Below are positions 36,326 to 44,734 of a DNA stretch of 45,538 nt, one piece after another. Made by a program: the position numbers and the translations under genes. This stretch comes from Chloroherpeton thalassium (GTDB taxonomy: Bacteria > Bacteroidota > Ignavibacteria > Kapaibacteriales > UBA2268): NCBI GenBank assembly GCA_020722095.1, contig DYLM01000009.1:1-45538 (forward strand), in the 5' to 3' direction. Each line of letters begins with the position of its first letter. The first letter of the stretch is position 1. The notes beneath the pieces were generated by a model that saw only the letters and a program-made list of their open reading frames with translations, did no database searches and had not been told where the DNA came from.

Positions 36326-37987
36326 ATGAGTATTTTTGATGAAAAATTAAGACCAGAGGAGGTTGTAGCTGGGTTCAATCCTGGCGAACCTGATGATGAT
36401 ACGATGCTTTTAGAAAAAACAGGAAAATATCCTGGTGATTTCCCTTATTATCAAACAATTGCCCCGGAACCTCCATCAAAGAATATTGCAACAGACGAGA
36501 TAATTGAGAATCCCGAAGGCAACATTTGGGATATGATTACCGAAGATGAAATACCTGCAGAAGTTTCACCTGATCCTGAACCCGAGCCTATTTCTGAACA
36601 AATTCAAGAAACGGAATCAATTTATGAACCTGAACCAACTCCCGAAATTACTCAAACAGAAGAGGAGGTTTGGCAAGATACAACTATTCCTGCTTTTCCA
36701 GAGTCAGTTGATGATGCAAATGATAAGCAAGAAGATACTATAGATGAAATTTGGGAGGCAGCAAATAAAGATTTAGTGCATCAAAACGAACAAGTAGAAA
36801 GTGGTGCTATAAGTGTTGATGATGAATTAAAAAATTTACTACAAGCAGAATTAGAGGCAAGTCAGAAAAAGCGTAAAGAAAAAGAAAATCGCAAATTTGA
36901 AAAGGAGCCCGAGCAAATTGAAGTTGCAGAAATAGACCCTGAACAAGCTAAAAAGAGCTTCAAGCCGGTTGAGGAGCAAGAAAAGAAAGTTGACTATATA
37001 GATTTTGACAAGATTGATGAAACTAAGAAAGGTGCTACCGACCCATTAATTCCTAATGTTGAAGGAGCAAAAGAAGTAATTAAATCCAAGAAAACTAAAT
37101 CTCCAAAACCACCAAAGCCACCCAAAGAGAAGAAAGAACGCAAAAAAGCAGGTTTGTTGTTCTGGATTGCATCTTCAGTTGCTGGAATTTTAATAATTGC
37201 TGCCGCAAGTTATTTTGCAATCAATTATTTTCTAAACAATTATAATAATATCGCCAAAGATTCAACTATTACTAAAGAAAAGCAATTAACTAAAAAAGAA
37301 AATTCAAAAAATAATCAATCAAAAGCCAAAGAAAAATCGCACAAAGAAACAGAGCAAAGCAAAAAAGAAGAACCAGCTAATCAAGATACAACTAATAAAG
37401 CTAAATTTGAACACAATGAAGGTGCTGATTTTGCACATTCCGAAGCCAAAGTAGATAGCAAAGCAACTGGACACAAAACTGATGAACCCAAAGTAGATGA
37501 ACATTCAAAGGAATTACCCAAAACTGAGCAAAAAATAACTGAAAAACCTAAATCTACTGAAAAGGAAATTACACCTAAAAAAGAAACTGAACATAAAAAG
37601 GTTGCAGCTAAGAAAAATACTCCGAGTGTTACTCATAATAAACCAAAGGTCCAAAGCAAAAAGCCAAAGCAAACAACAACTAAACCCAAAGTCGTAGAAA
37701 ATAAAACAATAGAAGAGCCTAAAACAGTTCAAGTTCCAAAAGTTGTAAAACCAACAAAGGCAGTATATACCATTCAAGTTTATTCCACCCCAAGTTATGA
37801 AGATGCTCAAATGTGGATAAAAAAGTTATATAGTTTAAGCATATCAAACGCATATATTAGCACACAAAAAATTCGAGATGTTGTGTGGTATCGAGTACGA
37901 TTCGGTGAATATAACGACAAACAAAATGCAATAAATGATGCCCGTAAATTAGGATTTAGTCAAACTTGGGTAGATAGAATAAAGTAA
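36326..37987 (+). CDS. SPOR-domain membrane protein (DamX/FtsN-like layout)
   Basis: A 553-residue single-pass protein. Residues 1 to about 265 are a cytoplasmic, very acidic Glu/Pro-rich region (DPEPEPISEQIQETESIYEP) that ends in a Lys/Pro-rich stretch. One transmembrane helix lies at about 276-303 (AGLLFWIASSVAGILIIAAA). A long Lys/Glu/Thr-rich periplasmic linker (about 310-470) leads to a C-terminal SPOR domain (about 473-553, YTIQVYSTPSYEDAQMWIKK ... WYRVRFGEY ... WVDRIK). SPOR domains bind denuded glycan strands, usually at septa. It is the same layout as DamX/FtsN but without recognisable similarity outside SPOR. Its stop and the next ATG are separated by one base. Confidence 0.88.
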   Translation: MSIFDEKLRPEEVVAGFNPGEPDDDTMLLEKTGKYPGDFPYYQTIAPEPPSKNIATDEIIENPEGNIWDMITEDEIPAEVSPDPEPEPISEQIQETESIYEPEPTPEITQTEEEVWQDTTIPAFPESVDDANDKQEDTIDEIWEAANKDLVHQNEQVESGAISVDDELKNLLQAELEASQKKRKEKENRKFEKEPEQIEVAEIDPEQAKKSFKPVEEQEKKVDYIDFDKIDETKKGATDPLIPNVEGAKEVIKSKKTKSPKPPKPPKEKKERKKAGLLFWIASSVAGILIIAAASYFAINYFLNNYNNIAKDSTITKEKQLTKKENSKNNQSKAKEKSHKETEQSKKEEPANQDTTNKAKFEHNEGADFAHSEAKVDSKATGHKTDEPKVDEHSKELPKTEQKITEKPKSTEKEITPKKETEHKKVAAKKNTPSVTHNKPKVQSKKPKQTTTKPKVVENKTIEEPKTVQVPKVVKPTKAVYTIQVYSTPSYEDAQMWIKKLYSLSISNAYISTQKIRDVVWYRVRFGEYNDKQNAINDARKLGFSQTWVDRIK

Positions 37988-37988
37988 T

Positions 37989-38762
37989 ATGAGCACATAT
38001 AGATTTGACGAAACAGAATTTGTAAGTTTTAAACTCCCTTACGATAAGAACACTTATCTTAGCTGGTTCTTATCTGTAATTTTAATAACAATTTGTGTAT
38101 TTTTATTATATTTTTTTAGATTAGAACCACCAAAGCCAATTGAATTACAGCGAAATGCAACTACAATTGAATTGTTGAATATTGGATTAGGGGATGGAAC
38201 CGGGAAAAGCAGTGGAAATTATCAAGAAGAAGGTGATGCCCACAAAGGAAAAGAAGCGACTAATGAATTAGATGATGCACAAATTGCCTCGGCAAGCAAT
38301 CGCCAAACAAAATCGAATTTATCGCCTGAAGAAACCAGTAATCTGGTGCCTACTTCTAATCCATCAACAAATGATGTTTCGGATAATAGAGAAGTAAGCA
38401 ACAGCAAGAAAAATGTAGGCACAGCTGATGGCGATCCTTTTGGAAGAGGTATGGGAGATAAAGGATTTGGAAGTGGATCTGGGCACGGCTACGGGGATAT
38501 TGATTGGGGTGGTGGTGGTAATCGTATTGTTGTATATAAAAAAATACCACAATATCCCGAAGGTGTGAATTCATCTGGCACAATTAGATTGCAATTTACT
38601 GTATTACAAGATGGCACTATTGACAAAATGTTCCCAGTAGAAAAAGCAGATCCACGATTGGAGAGAGCGGCTATGGATGCATTGCGTCAATGGAAATTCA
38701 ATGCAATAAGTGAAAATAAAGTGCAAGTTGGAATCATTACATTGAAATTTAGATTAAGATAA
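37989..38762 (+). CDS. TonB-like energy-transducing protein
   Basis: A 257-residue protein with one N-terminal transmembrane helix (about 24-43, SWFLSVILITICVFLLYFF), a short PPKP motif, a polar linker, a Gly-rich stretch (about 145-176) and a C-terminal TonB domain (about 180-257, with YPEGVNSSGTIRLQFTVLQD and RLERAAMDALRQWKFNA). TonB proteins pass the ExbBD-derived proton-motive energy to outer-membrane receptors. Here exbB and exbD are not in the window. The gene is one base after the SPOR gene (TAATATG), so translational coupling is likely. Its proximity to a barrel gene suggests a dedicated partner. Confidence 0.87.
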   Translation: MSTYRFDETEFVSFKLPYDKNTYLSWFLSVILITICVFLLYFFRLEPPKPIELQRNATTIELLNIGLGDGTGKSSGNYQEEGDAHKGKEATNELDDAQIASASNRQTKSNLSPEETSNLVPTSNPSTNDVSDNREVSNSKKNVGTADGDPFGRGMGDKGFGSGSGHGYGDIDWGGGGNRIVVYKKIPQYPEGVNSSGTIRLQFTVLQDGTIDKMFPVEKADPRLERAAMDALRQWKFNAISENKVQVGIITLKFRLR

Positions 38763-38789
38763 ATTAGTTGCTTATAATATAAATAAATT

Positions 38790-38960
38790 ATGGAAAGTTA
38801 TCTCCAGTTTTTTTTGGAATTACCCAGTTTTGTGAAAATTATAATTGTAATTTTAGTAGTTGGAATAATTTTTTCTATTTTGAAAAAATTTGTAAAATTA
38901 GCAATAATAATTGCAACTTTGGTAATCCTAATTCTTGTTATATTAAAATTATTACAATAG
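38790..38960 (+). CDS. Small hydrophobic membrane peptide, 56 residues
   Basis: Open frame ATG 38790 to TAG 38960, encoding MESYLQFFLELPSFVKIII and onward. It has two hydrophobic stretches (about 16-30 and 36-55) broken by KK at 32-33. No clear Shine-Dalgarno is seen before it. It fills most of the 205-base gap between the tonB-like gene and the UDP-glucose dehydrogenase gene; its stop is seven bases before the next ATG, and the next gene's AGG ribosome site overlaps its stop. Length, composition and tight spacing favour a real membrane peptide, but codon-biased chance in AT-rich DNA cannot be excluded. Confidence 0.55.
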   Translation: MESYLQFFLELPSFVKIIIVILVVGIIFSILKKFVKLAIIIATLVILILVILKLLQ

Positions 38961-38967
38961 GTTAAAA

Positions 38968-40287
38968 ATGTCAAGTAAAATTTCAGTTATCGGCACAGGT
39001 TATGTCGGAATTGTTTCGGGAACTACCTTTGCCGCTCATGGCAATCAAGTGTATTGCGTGGATATAAATACAGAAAAAATTGAAAAGTTGAAAAAAGGTA
39101 TTTCTCCAATTTTTGAGCCTGGTTTGGACCGGTTATTAAAGAAAAATTATGACGAAAATAGATTGATTTTTACAACAAATTTAGAAGATGCTGTTAGGGA
39201 GACAGAAATAATATTCTTATGTTTGCCCACACCACCAAACGAAGATGGGTCTGCCGATTTACAGCACGTTCTAAAAGTTTCTGCTGATATTGCAAATATC
39301 ATTAAAGAAAAAAAATATCCCAAAAATAAAATTATTGTTGATAAAAGTACAGTTCCCGTTGGCACAGGCGAGAAAGTAAAGACTATTTTTAATGATATTC
39401 TTGGAGAAAATGAAATCGAAGTAGTGAGCAATCCAGAATTCTTACGAGAAGGTTTTGCAATTGAAGACGCAATGAAACCCGAACGAGTTGTTATTGGAAC
39501 AGAATCTGAGCGAGCAAAAGCAATTATGACTGAACTTTACGAACCATTTGTACGCAACGGAAATCCAATTATTTTTATGGATGTAAAGAGTGCAGAACTA
39601 ACCAAATATGCCGCAAATGCTTTTTTGGCAACAAAAATCTCATTTATGAATGATTTGTCCCGTTATTGCGAAGCAATTGGTGCGAATATTGAATTAATAC
39701 GCTTGGGGATTGGTTCTGATTCTCGTATTGGCAAACGTTTCATTTATCCTGGTGTCGGTTACGGAGGAAGTTGTTTCCCAAAAGATGTGAAAGCCTTGAT
39801 ACATTCATCAAATGAAGTTGGTATTGATTTGGCAATTGTAAATGCAACTGAAAGAGTTAATAAGTCGCAATCAGATTTCTTTTTTACAAAAATACAAAAA
39901 CGATTTACCGATTTATCAGGACTAAAATTTGCAATCTGGGGACTTGCATTTAAGCCAAATACAGATGATGTTCGTGAATCACCATCATATAGAATAATTG
40001 ATTTGCTATTAGAACGTAATGCTGAAGTATATGCCTACGACCCAGAAGCCATAGATAATACTAAGAAAATTTATGGCGATAAAATAAAATATTCAAATAA
40101 TATGTATGATATTTTGGAAAATGCAGATAGTTTGTTGTTGATAACAGAATGGAGTGTGTTCCGCCGTCCCGATTTTGCAAAAATCAAAGAAATGCTCAAA
40201 CAACCAATTATTTTTGATGGACGCAATCAATATGATTTAGAAGAAATGAAAAAATTAAACTTCGAATATTATTCAATAGGAAGATAA
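38968..40287 (+). CDS. ugd: UDP-glucose/GDP-mannose 6-dehydrogenase family protein
   Basis: A 439-residue nucleotide-sugar dehydrogenase, most likely UDP-glucose 6-dehydrogenase, which makes UDP-glucuronate for surface polysaccharides by two NAD-dependent oxidations. Visible: the N-terminal Rossmann motif GTGYVGIVSG (9-18); LCLPTPPNEDGSADL; DKSTVPVGTG; SNPEFLREGFAIEDAMKPER; and the catalytic cysteine motif PGVGYGGSCFPKD (Cys269). The C-terminal domain shows WGLAFKPNTDDVRESPS. Length is typical. It is the last gene of the plus-strand operon. Substrate choice between UDP-glucose and related sugars cannot be settled from motifs alone. Confidence 0.93.
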   Translation: MSSKISVIGTGYVGIVSGTTFAAHGNQVYCVDINTEKIEKLKKGISPIFEPGLDRLLKKNYDENRLIFTTNLEDAVRETEIIFLCLPTPPNEDGSADLQHVLKVSADIANIIKEKKYPKNKIIVDKSTVPVGTGEKVKTIFNDILGENEIEVVSNPEFLREGFAIEDAMKPERVVIGTESERAKAIMTELYEPFVRNGNPIIFMDVKSAELTKYAANAFLATKISFMNDLSRYCEAIGANIELIRLGIGSDSRIGKRFIYPGVGYGGSCFPKDVKALIHSSNEVGIDLAIVNATERVNKSQSDFFFTKIQKRFTDLSGLKFAIWGLAFKPNTDDVRESPSYRIIDLLLERNAEVYAYDPEAIDNTKKIYGDKIKYSNNMYDILENADSLLLITEWSVFRRPDFAKIKEMLKQPIIFDGRNQYDLEEMKKLNFEYYSIGR

Positions 40288-40326
40288 TTTCAATTTGAAA
40301 AAAAAATGTATCAACCATAAAATAAA

Positions 40327-40354
40327 TCAACCATAGGGTTAGCTCTATGGTTGA
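40327..40354. terminator. Hairpin between convergent ugd and hutU
   Basis: Ten-base perfect stem (TCAACCATAG / CTATGGTTGA), with two further pairs possible inside, in the gap where both transcripts end. On the minus strand it is followed by the T-rich TTTATTTTAT, so it fits best as the terminator of the hutU operon, and may serve both directions. A partial copy of the left arm (ATCAACCATA) occurs just before it. Confidence 0.6.
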
Positions 40355-40394
40355 TAATATAAGAAACAATTAATTAACTTTAAAGAATATTAAA

Positions 40395-42392
40395 TTATAA
40401 ATATTGTTGAATTAGTGCATCATCTGCAATTTCAGGAATAGTTACTTTTAATAAAGGTTGTTGAGCCATTGCTTGCTTAATTGCAAATGTGGCTCCCTTA
40501 TTCCTTGCCCAATTTCTACGAGCTATTCCATTATTTACATCCCAAAACAACATTGATTCCAGCCGTCTTTCTGCATCTTTAGTTCCATCAAGCACCAATC
40601 CAAATCCACCGTTAATAACTTCACCCCAGCCAACTCCGCCGCCATTATGCAAACTAATCCAAGTTGCTCCACGGAAACCATCACCAACAAAATTCTGCAC
40701 TGCCATATCTGCAGTAAACTGCGAACCATCATAGATATTAGCGGTTTCGCGGTAAGGCGAATCAGTTCCCGACACATCGTGATGGTCGCGACCCAACACA
40801 ATCGGAGCAGAAATATCGCCATCAGCTATTGCACGATTAAATGCTTTGGCAATATTTATTCTGCCATAAGCGTCAGCATATAAAATACGTGCTTGTGAGC
40901 CAACTACCAATCCATTTTGTCCTGCTTCGGTTATCCATTTGATATTATCTTCAATTTGCTTTTTAATCTCTTCAGGTGCTGTCGGCAACATTTCCATTAG
41001 CACTTGTCGTGCAATTTCGTCAGTTTTTTGCAAGTCGTCAGCTCTTTGCGACATACAAACCCAACGGAATGGACCAAATCCATAATCAAAATAGAGTGGT
41101 CCCATAATATTTTCTACATAAGACGGATATTTGAATTTATCGCCATTCATTATATCAGCACCTGCTCGGCTTGCTTCCAACATAAATGCATTGCCATAAT
41201 CCCAGAAAAACATTCCTTGTGCCGATAGTTTATTTATTGCTGCGACTTGTCTTTTCAGCGAATTATGAACATATATTTTATATTCATCTGGATTATTTGT
41301 CATCATTTCATTTGCTTCTTCGTAACTTAATCCGGCAGGATAATATCCCCCCGTATATGGAATATGCAAGGAAGTTTGGTCGCTTCCAAGTTCAACTTTG
41401 ATATTATGTTCTGCAACATATTCCCACAAATCAACAATATTACCTAAATATCCAATGGAAATTGCTTCTTTGTTAGCTCTGGCAATTTGAACTCTTGCAA
41501 ATAACTTCTCCAAATCTTCGAAGTATTCAGAGAGCCAGCCTTGGCTATGCCTCTTGTGTAATGCTTTTGGATTAATTTCGGCAACAATGCCAATAGCACC
41601 AGCAATTACAGATGCTTTTGCTTGAGCTCCCGACATTCCACCAAGCCCAGATGTAATGAACACTTTCCCTGCAAGAGTTTCACCACTACGCAATCTTTCG
41701 GCATTCATTAAAGTAATTGTTGTGCCGTGAACTATGCCCTGGGGCCCGATATACATATATGATCCAGCGGTCATTTGTCCGTATTGCGACACACCAAGTG
41801 CATTCATTTTCTCATAATCATTAGGAGAACTATAATTTGGAATTACCATTCCATTTGTAACGATTACTCTTGGAGCATCTTTATGTGATGGAAATAATCC
41901 CATAGGATGACCCGAATACATCGCCAAAGTTTGTTCATCTGTCATTTCTGCCAAATATTTCATTGCCAATCGGTATTGTGCCCAATTTTGGAAAACAGCT
42001 CCATTTCCACCATAAGTAATTAATTCATAAGGGTGTTGTGCAATATTGAAATCCAAATTATTTTGTATCATTCCCATAATTGCTGCTGCTTGTTTGCATT
42101 TAGCAGGATATTCATTTATTGGACGAGCATAAATTGAATGCCTTGGTCGCAAACGATACATATAAATTCTGCCGTATTCTTTCAATTCACGAGCAAATTC
42201 CTCTGCCCAAAACTGGTGAGTTTCTGGTTTAAAGTAGCGAAGTGCATTTTTAATTGCCAGCACTTTCTGCGATTTATTTAATACGTCTCTTCTTTTAGGT
42301 GCACGACTAATTCCATCTTCAAAAATTGGCATATCAGGAATATAATCGGGAATTCCTTCTAAAATCTCTTCTTCAAAAGTAAGATTTTTCAT
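40395..42392 (-). CDS. hutU: Urocanate hydratase (long form)
   Basis: A 665-residue urocanase, which converts urocanate to imidazolone propionate in histidine degradation using a tightly bound NAD. Visible: YGGNGAVFQNWAQYRLAMKY, MYSGHPMGLFPSHKDAPRV, the NAD-binding TSGLGGMSGAQAKA, LGSDQTSLHIPYTGGYYPAG and GRDHHDVSGTDSPYRET. It is about 110 residues longer than the common bacterial enzyme (about 555) and matches the long form seen in Bacteroidota and animals. AAGGA lies nine bases before the ATG. It starts three bases after the DUF971 gene. hutH, hutI and hutG/ftcD are absent from the window. Confidence 0.95.
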   Translation of the reverse strand: MKNLTFEEEILEGIPDYIPDMPIFEDGISRAPKRRDVLNKSQKVLAIKNALRYFKPETHQFWAEEFARELKEYGRIYMYRLRPRHSIYARPINEYPAKCKQAAAIMGMIQNNLDFNIAQHPYELITYGGNGAVFQNWAQYRLAMKYLAEMTDEQTLAMYSGHPMGLFPSHKDAPRVIVTNGMVIPNYSSPNDYEKMNALGVSQYGQMTAGSYMYIGPQGIVHGTTITLMNAERLRSGETLAGKVFITSGLGGMSGAQAKASVIAGAIGIVAEINPKALHKRHSQGWLSEYFEDLEKLFARVQIARANKEAISIGYLGNIVDLWEYVAEHNIKVELGSDQTSLHIPYTGGYYPAGLSYEEANEMMTNNPDEYKIYVHNSLKRQVAAINKLSAQGMFFWDYGNAFMLEASRAGADIMNGDKFKYPSYVENIMGPLYFDYGFGPFRWVCMSQRADDLQKTDEIARQVLMEMLPTAPEEIKKQIEDNIKWITEAGQNGLVVGSQARILYADAYGRINIAKAFNRAIADGDISAPIVLGRDHHDVSGTDSPYRETANIYDGSQFTADMAVQNFVGDGFRGATWISLHNGGGVGWGEVINGGFGLVLDGTKDAERRLESMLFWDVNNGIARRNWARNKGATFAIKQAMAQQPLLKVTIPEIADDALIQQYL

Positions 42393-42395
42393 AAA

Positions 42396-42761
42396 TTATT
42401 CCTTTGTTTCAATATATGGCGTTGAATCTGGTATATTATGATTTTTCATAATATCGTAAAATTGTTCCCACGTATAAAGTCCAGCATCATGACCATCGCC
42501 CCAAACGGGTTGCAAGCCATAATTTCCAGTGACGTTAATTTTAGTAAGTTCATTTTTACCTTTTTTAAAATTATTGAAAACAGGAATTGAAATTCTTTTT
42601 TGTCCGTCAATACTTGGCTGTTCTTCGCCTTGACATTCAGCACAAGGACAATTATTTCGCAAATCTTCTAATTTGATAGTATATTTTGTACCATCTTTCC
42701 AAATAGCTTGGATTAGATTTGCTGATGGTCTATTTATTTTTGTTGGAATTAGATTTTCCAT
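42396..42761 (-). CDS. DUF971 (GBBH-like N-terminal) protein
   Basis: A 121-residue stand-alone DUF971 protein, a domain otherwise found at the N-terminus of gamma-butyrobetaine hydroxylases. It shows IQAIWKDGTKYTIKLEDLRN, then the cysteine cluster CPCAEC (Cys38, 40, 43), and YGLQPVWGDGHDAGLYTWEQ near the end. The family is linked to iron-sulfur or metal handling by neighbourhood in other genomes; here it sits with hutU and a phosphodiesterase. Its ATG lies inside the 3' end of the upstream gene (32-base overlap) behind a clear GAGG, so its start is well supported. Confidence 0.88.
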   Translation of the reverse strand: MENLIPTKINRPSANLIQAIWKDGTKYTIKLEDLRNNCPCAECQGEEQPSIDGQKRISIPVFNNFKKGKNELTKINVTGNYGLQPVWGDGHDAGLYTWEQFYDIMKNHNIPDSTPYIETKE

Positions 42762-43524
42762 AAATACCTCTTTTAATTAATTCATTCATAATCAATTCGG
42801 GAAAATTTGTACCAATTCCTCGTACTTGATATTCAATTGATTTATTTAATAATTCAATATTATCCACATCATAGCAACCAATTGGGATTTGGTGTAAGTT
42901 TGCATCATTCATTATTGTGTCATTCAACTCGTTTATCGAACAAACAATAGCATCGCATTTTGTAATACCAACAATTTGTGAAGGCAACATATATTTGAAT
43001 GGATTGAGTATTCCAGCTGTTAGAGACTTTGGCTCAACTTGTTTCATTATTTGTAGTATGTCGTAATCAAACGAAACAAAAAGAGTTTTATTTAAATAAT
43101 CAAATTTATCTAAATCTATCAAAACTTTGTTAACAAATACTTCTGGATCTTTAGAAAATGGTTTAAGTTCAAGTAATAAATATGATTTATTGTTAATAAT
43201 TTCTAAACTTTCGGTAAGAGTTGGGATTTTTTCGTTCGTATAATCACCACTAAACCACGAACCAACTTCTAAATTATTTAACTCTGAATAATTTGTATCA
43301 GTAATTTGTCCTTTTGCGTGTGCTGTCCTACTCAAATCATCATCGTGAAAAGCAACAACATATCCATCTTTGGTAAGATGAACATCAATCTCAATCGCTG
43401 GTATTTCTAATTCAACAGCTTTTCTATATGCAGAAAGAGTATTCTCGGGAGCATTTCCTGAAGCACCTCTATGAGCAACAAGCAACAAATTGTGCGATAG
43501 AACGTATTTTTTAAAAGTCTTCAT
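42730..43524 (-). CDS. Glycerophosphodiester phosphodiesterase
   Basis: A 264-residue GDPD-family enzyme (TIM barrel) that hydrolyses glycerophosphodiesters to glycerol-3-phosphate and an alcohol. Visible: LLLVAHRGASGNAPENTLSA with His18, Arg19 and Glu27; EIDVHLTKDG with Glu45 and Asp47; AFHDDDLSRTA with His60; and LLLELKP. No signal peptide, so cytosolic. ATG 43524 is preferred to the in-frame TTG at 43536. The promoter-like TAATTTTG lies only nine bases upstream, suggesting a very short leader. The 3' end overlaps the DUF971 gene. A related GDPD-like activity on other phosphodiesters cannot be excluded. Confidence 0.9.
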   Translation of the reverse strand: MKTFKKYVLSHNLLLVAHRGASGNAPENTLSAYRKAVELEIPAIEIDVHLTKDGYVVAFHDDDLSRTAHAKGQITDTNYSELNNLEVGSWFSGDYTNEKIPTLTESLEIINNKSYLLLELKPFSKDPEVFVNKVLIDLDKFDYLNKTLFVSFDYDILQIMKQVEPKSLTAGILNPFKYMLPSQIVGITKCDAIVCSINELNDTIMNDANLHQIPIGCYDVDNIELLNKSIEYQVRGIGTNFPELIMNELIKRGIYGKSNSNKNK

Positions 43525-43533
43525 ATCTAAATA

Positions 43534-43541
43534 CAAAATTA
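43534..43541 (-). promoter_or_regulatory. Putative -7 promoter box (TAATTTTG) before the GDPD gene
   Basis: Minus-strand TAATTTTG within TCGTAATTTTGTA (43532-43544), identical over 13 bases to the boxes before rpsO and tRNA-Pro. It lies in the 33-base gap after the histidine kinase gene and may start a GDPD-DUF971-hutU transcript. Confidence 0.45.
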
Positions 43542-43557
43542 CGAAAGTAATTGCAAT

Positions 43558-44697
43558 CTATTCTGCTTTTTCAGGCAAATCGAAAGAGACATAGAATATT
43601 GTGCCGTTTTCTTGATTAGAAATAAAGGTAACCTTTCCTCCTAAATACTTTTCTGTCAATAGTTTTACGCTGTAAGTGCCAAGTCCTCTACCTTGACCTT
43701 TGGTTGAAAATGATCTTTGGAATAGTTGCAACTGGGCATCTTTTGGTATTACTGTCTCATTATGCACCCAAAATCTAATTTTATCATTAATTTTTTGGGA
43801 GCCAAATTTTACAGTTTCCCCTTCTTTGCTTGCTTCAAGTGCATTTTTTACCAAATTTCCAATAATTCTTTTGATTAAGGTATAATCTGTATTAAATGAT
43901 ATATCTTCAGAAGATTCATCAATAATTAAAAATTTATTTTCGGCGACAATATGTTTTGAATAAGTATTATGAACAGATTTAAGAACATCGGAAGATTTTA
44001 TTTCTGAAATTGAAACACCCAATTCTCCGCTTTCGGCTGCAAGTAATTGCCTCTGAGCTTTTATTTCTTCTATTAGATTTTCCGTCACATCAAATAACAT
44101 ATCCTTAAATTCAGTTGCATCTTCGGGGAAATCGCGTATCACTTGACTAATTCCATAAATTCCACCAGCTGTGTTCAATATATCGTGGAAGAAAATCCTT
44201 TCTAATTGCTTTCTTCTTTTCTCTCCACTTATGTCTTGAACTGCAAATATTGAGTAAATTTCACCTTCATTGTAATAGGGCGTTGCCCAAACCCGTAAAT
44301 CTAATGCTTCGTTATTTTCTGTTATTATACGACATTCTTCAACGCTATGTTTTCCATCTAAACTTTTCATTATTGCATTTACTGCTCCGCAAGTTGAACA
44401 AAATTCAGTAGTTCCGCATCCACCATCAGTCTCGGAGGCATGGATGCAATTTAGAATCTCGCCTGGTCGTTTGCCAAGAATAGATGTGACGTCCGGCTCA
44501 TTTAATAAGTCCAACATTCTTTGATTAGCATATACTGCTTGCCTTTTATCATTTAGTATTAAGAAAATATCTGGAATGGAATTTGCAATTGTTGCAATTT
44601 CTGGTTTTTTCAGGAAAATATCAAATTTTTCTTGAATAATATTAATTTCGTCTCGTTCTGCGGGAGCGTACTGTGTTGGAAGTTTAACTGTTTCCAT
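43558..44697 (-). CDS. PAS-domain sensor histidine kinase with Cys4 insert
   Basis: A 379-residue cytosolic kinase without membrane segments. A PAS domain (about 35-155) contains an insert with four cysteines: Cys84 (LNCIHASE), Cys94, Cys100 and Cys103 (GGCGTTEFCSTCGAV). The H-box is IFFHDILNTAGGIYG with His171. The ATPase domain shows the N-box LVKNALEASKEG and the G-box QGRGLGTYSVKLL. The cysteine pattern suggests metal, heme or iron-sulfur binding or redox sensing; this is inference. No response regulator is adjacent, so it is an orphan here. Strong GAGGA ribosome site before the ATG; 37 bases downstream of rpe. Confidence 0.9.
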   Translation of the reverse strand: METVKLPTQYAPAERDEINIIQEKFDIFLKKPEIATIANSIPDIFLILNDKRQAVYANQRMLDLLNEPDVTSILGKRPGEILNCIHASETDGGCGTTEFCSTCGAVNAIMKSLDGKHSVEECRIITENNEALDLRVWATPYYNEGEIYSIFAVQDISGEKRRKQLERIFFHDILNTAGGIYGISQVIRDFPEDATEFKDMLFDVTENLIEEIKAQRQLLAAESGELGVSISEIKSSDVLKSVHNTYSKHIVAENKFLIIDESSEDISFNTDYTLIKRIIGNLVKNALEASKEGETVKFGSQKINDKIRFWVHNETVIPKDAQLQLFQRSFSTKGQGRGLGTYSVKLLTEKYLGGKVTFISNQENGTIFYVSFDLPEKAE

Positions 44698-44734
44698 TTC
44701 TTCCTCTTTATTTAATTTCGTAATTAAATTAAAT

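Noticed and set aside
37319-37810. Minus-strand frames rich in Phe/Tyr/Cys opposite the SPOR gene
   Set aside because: These are antisense readings of the Lys-rich linker (AAA/AAG read as TTT/CTT), a compositional artefact.
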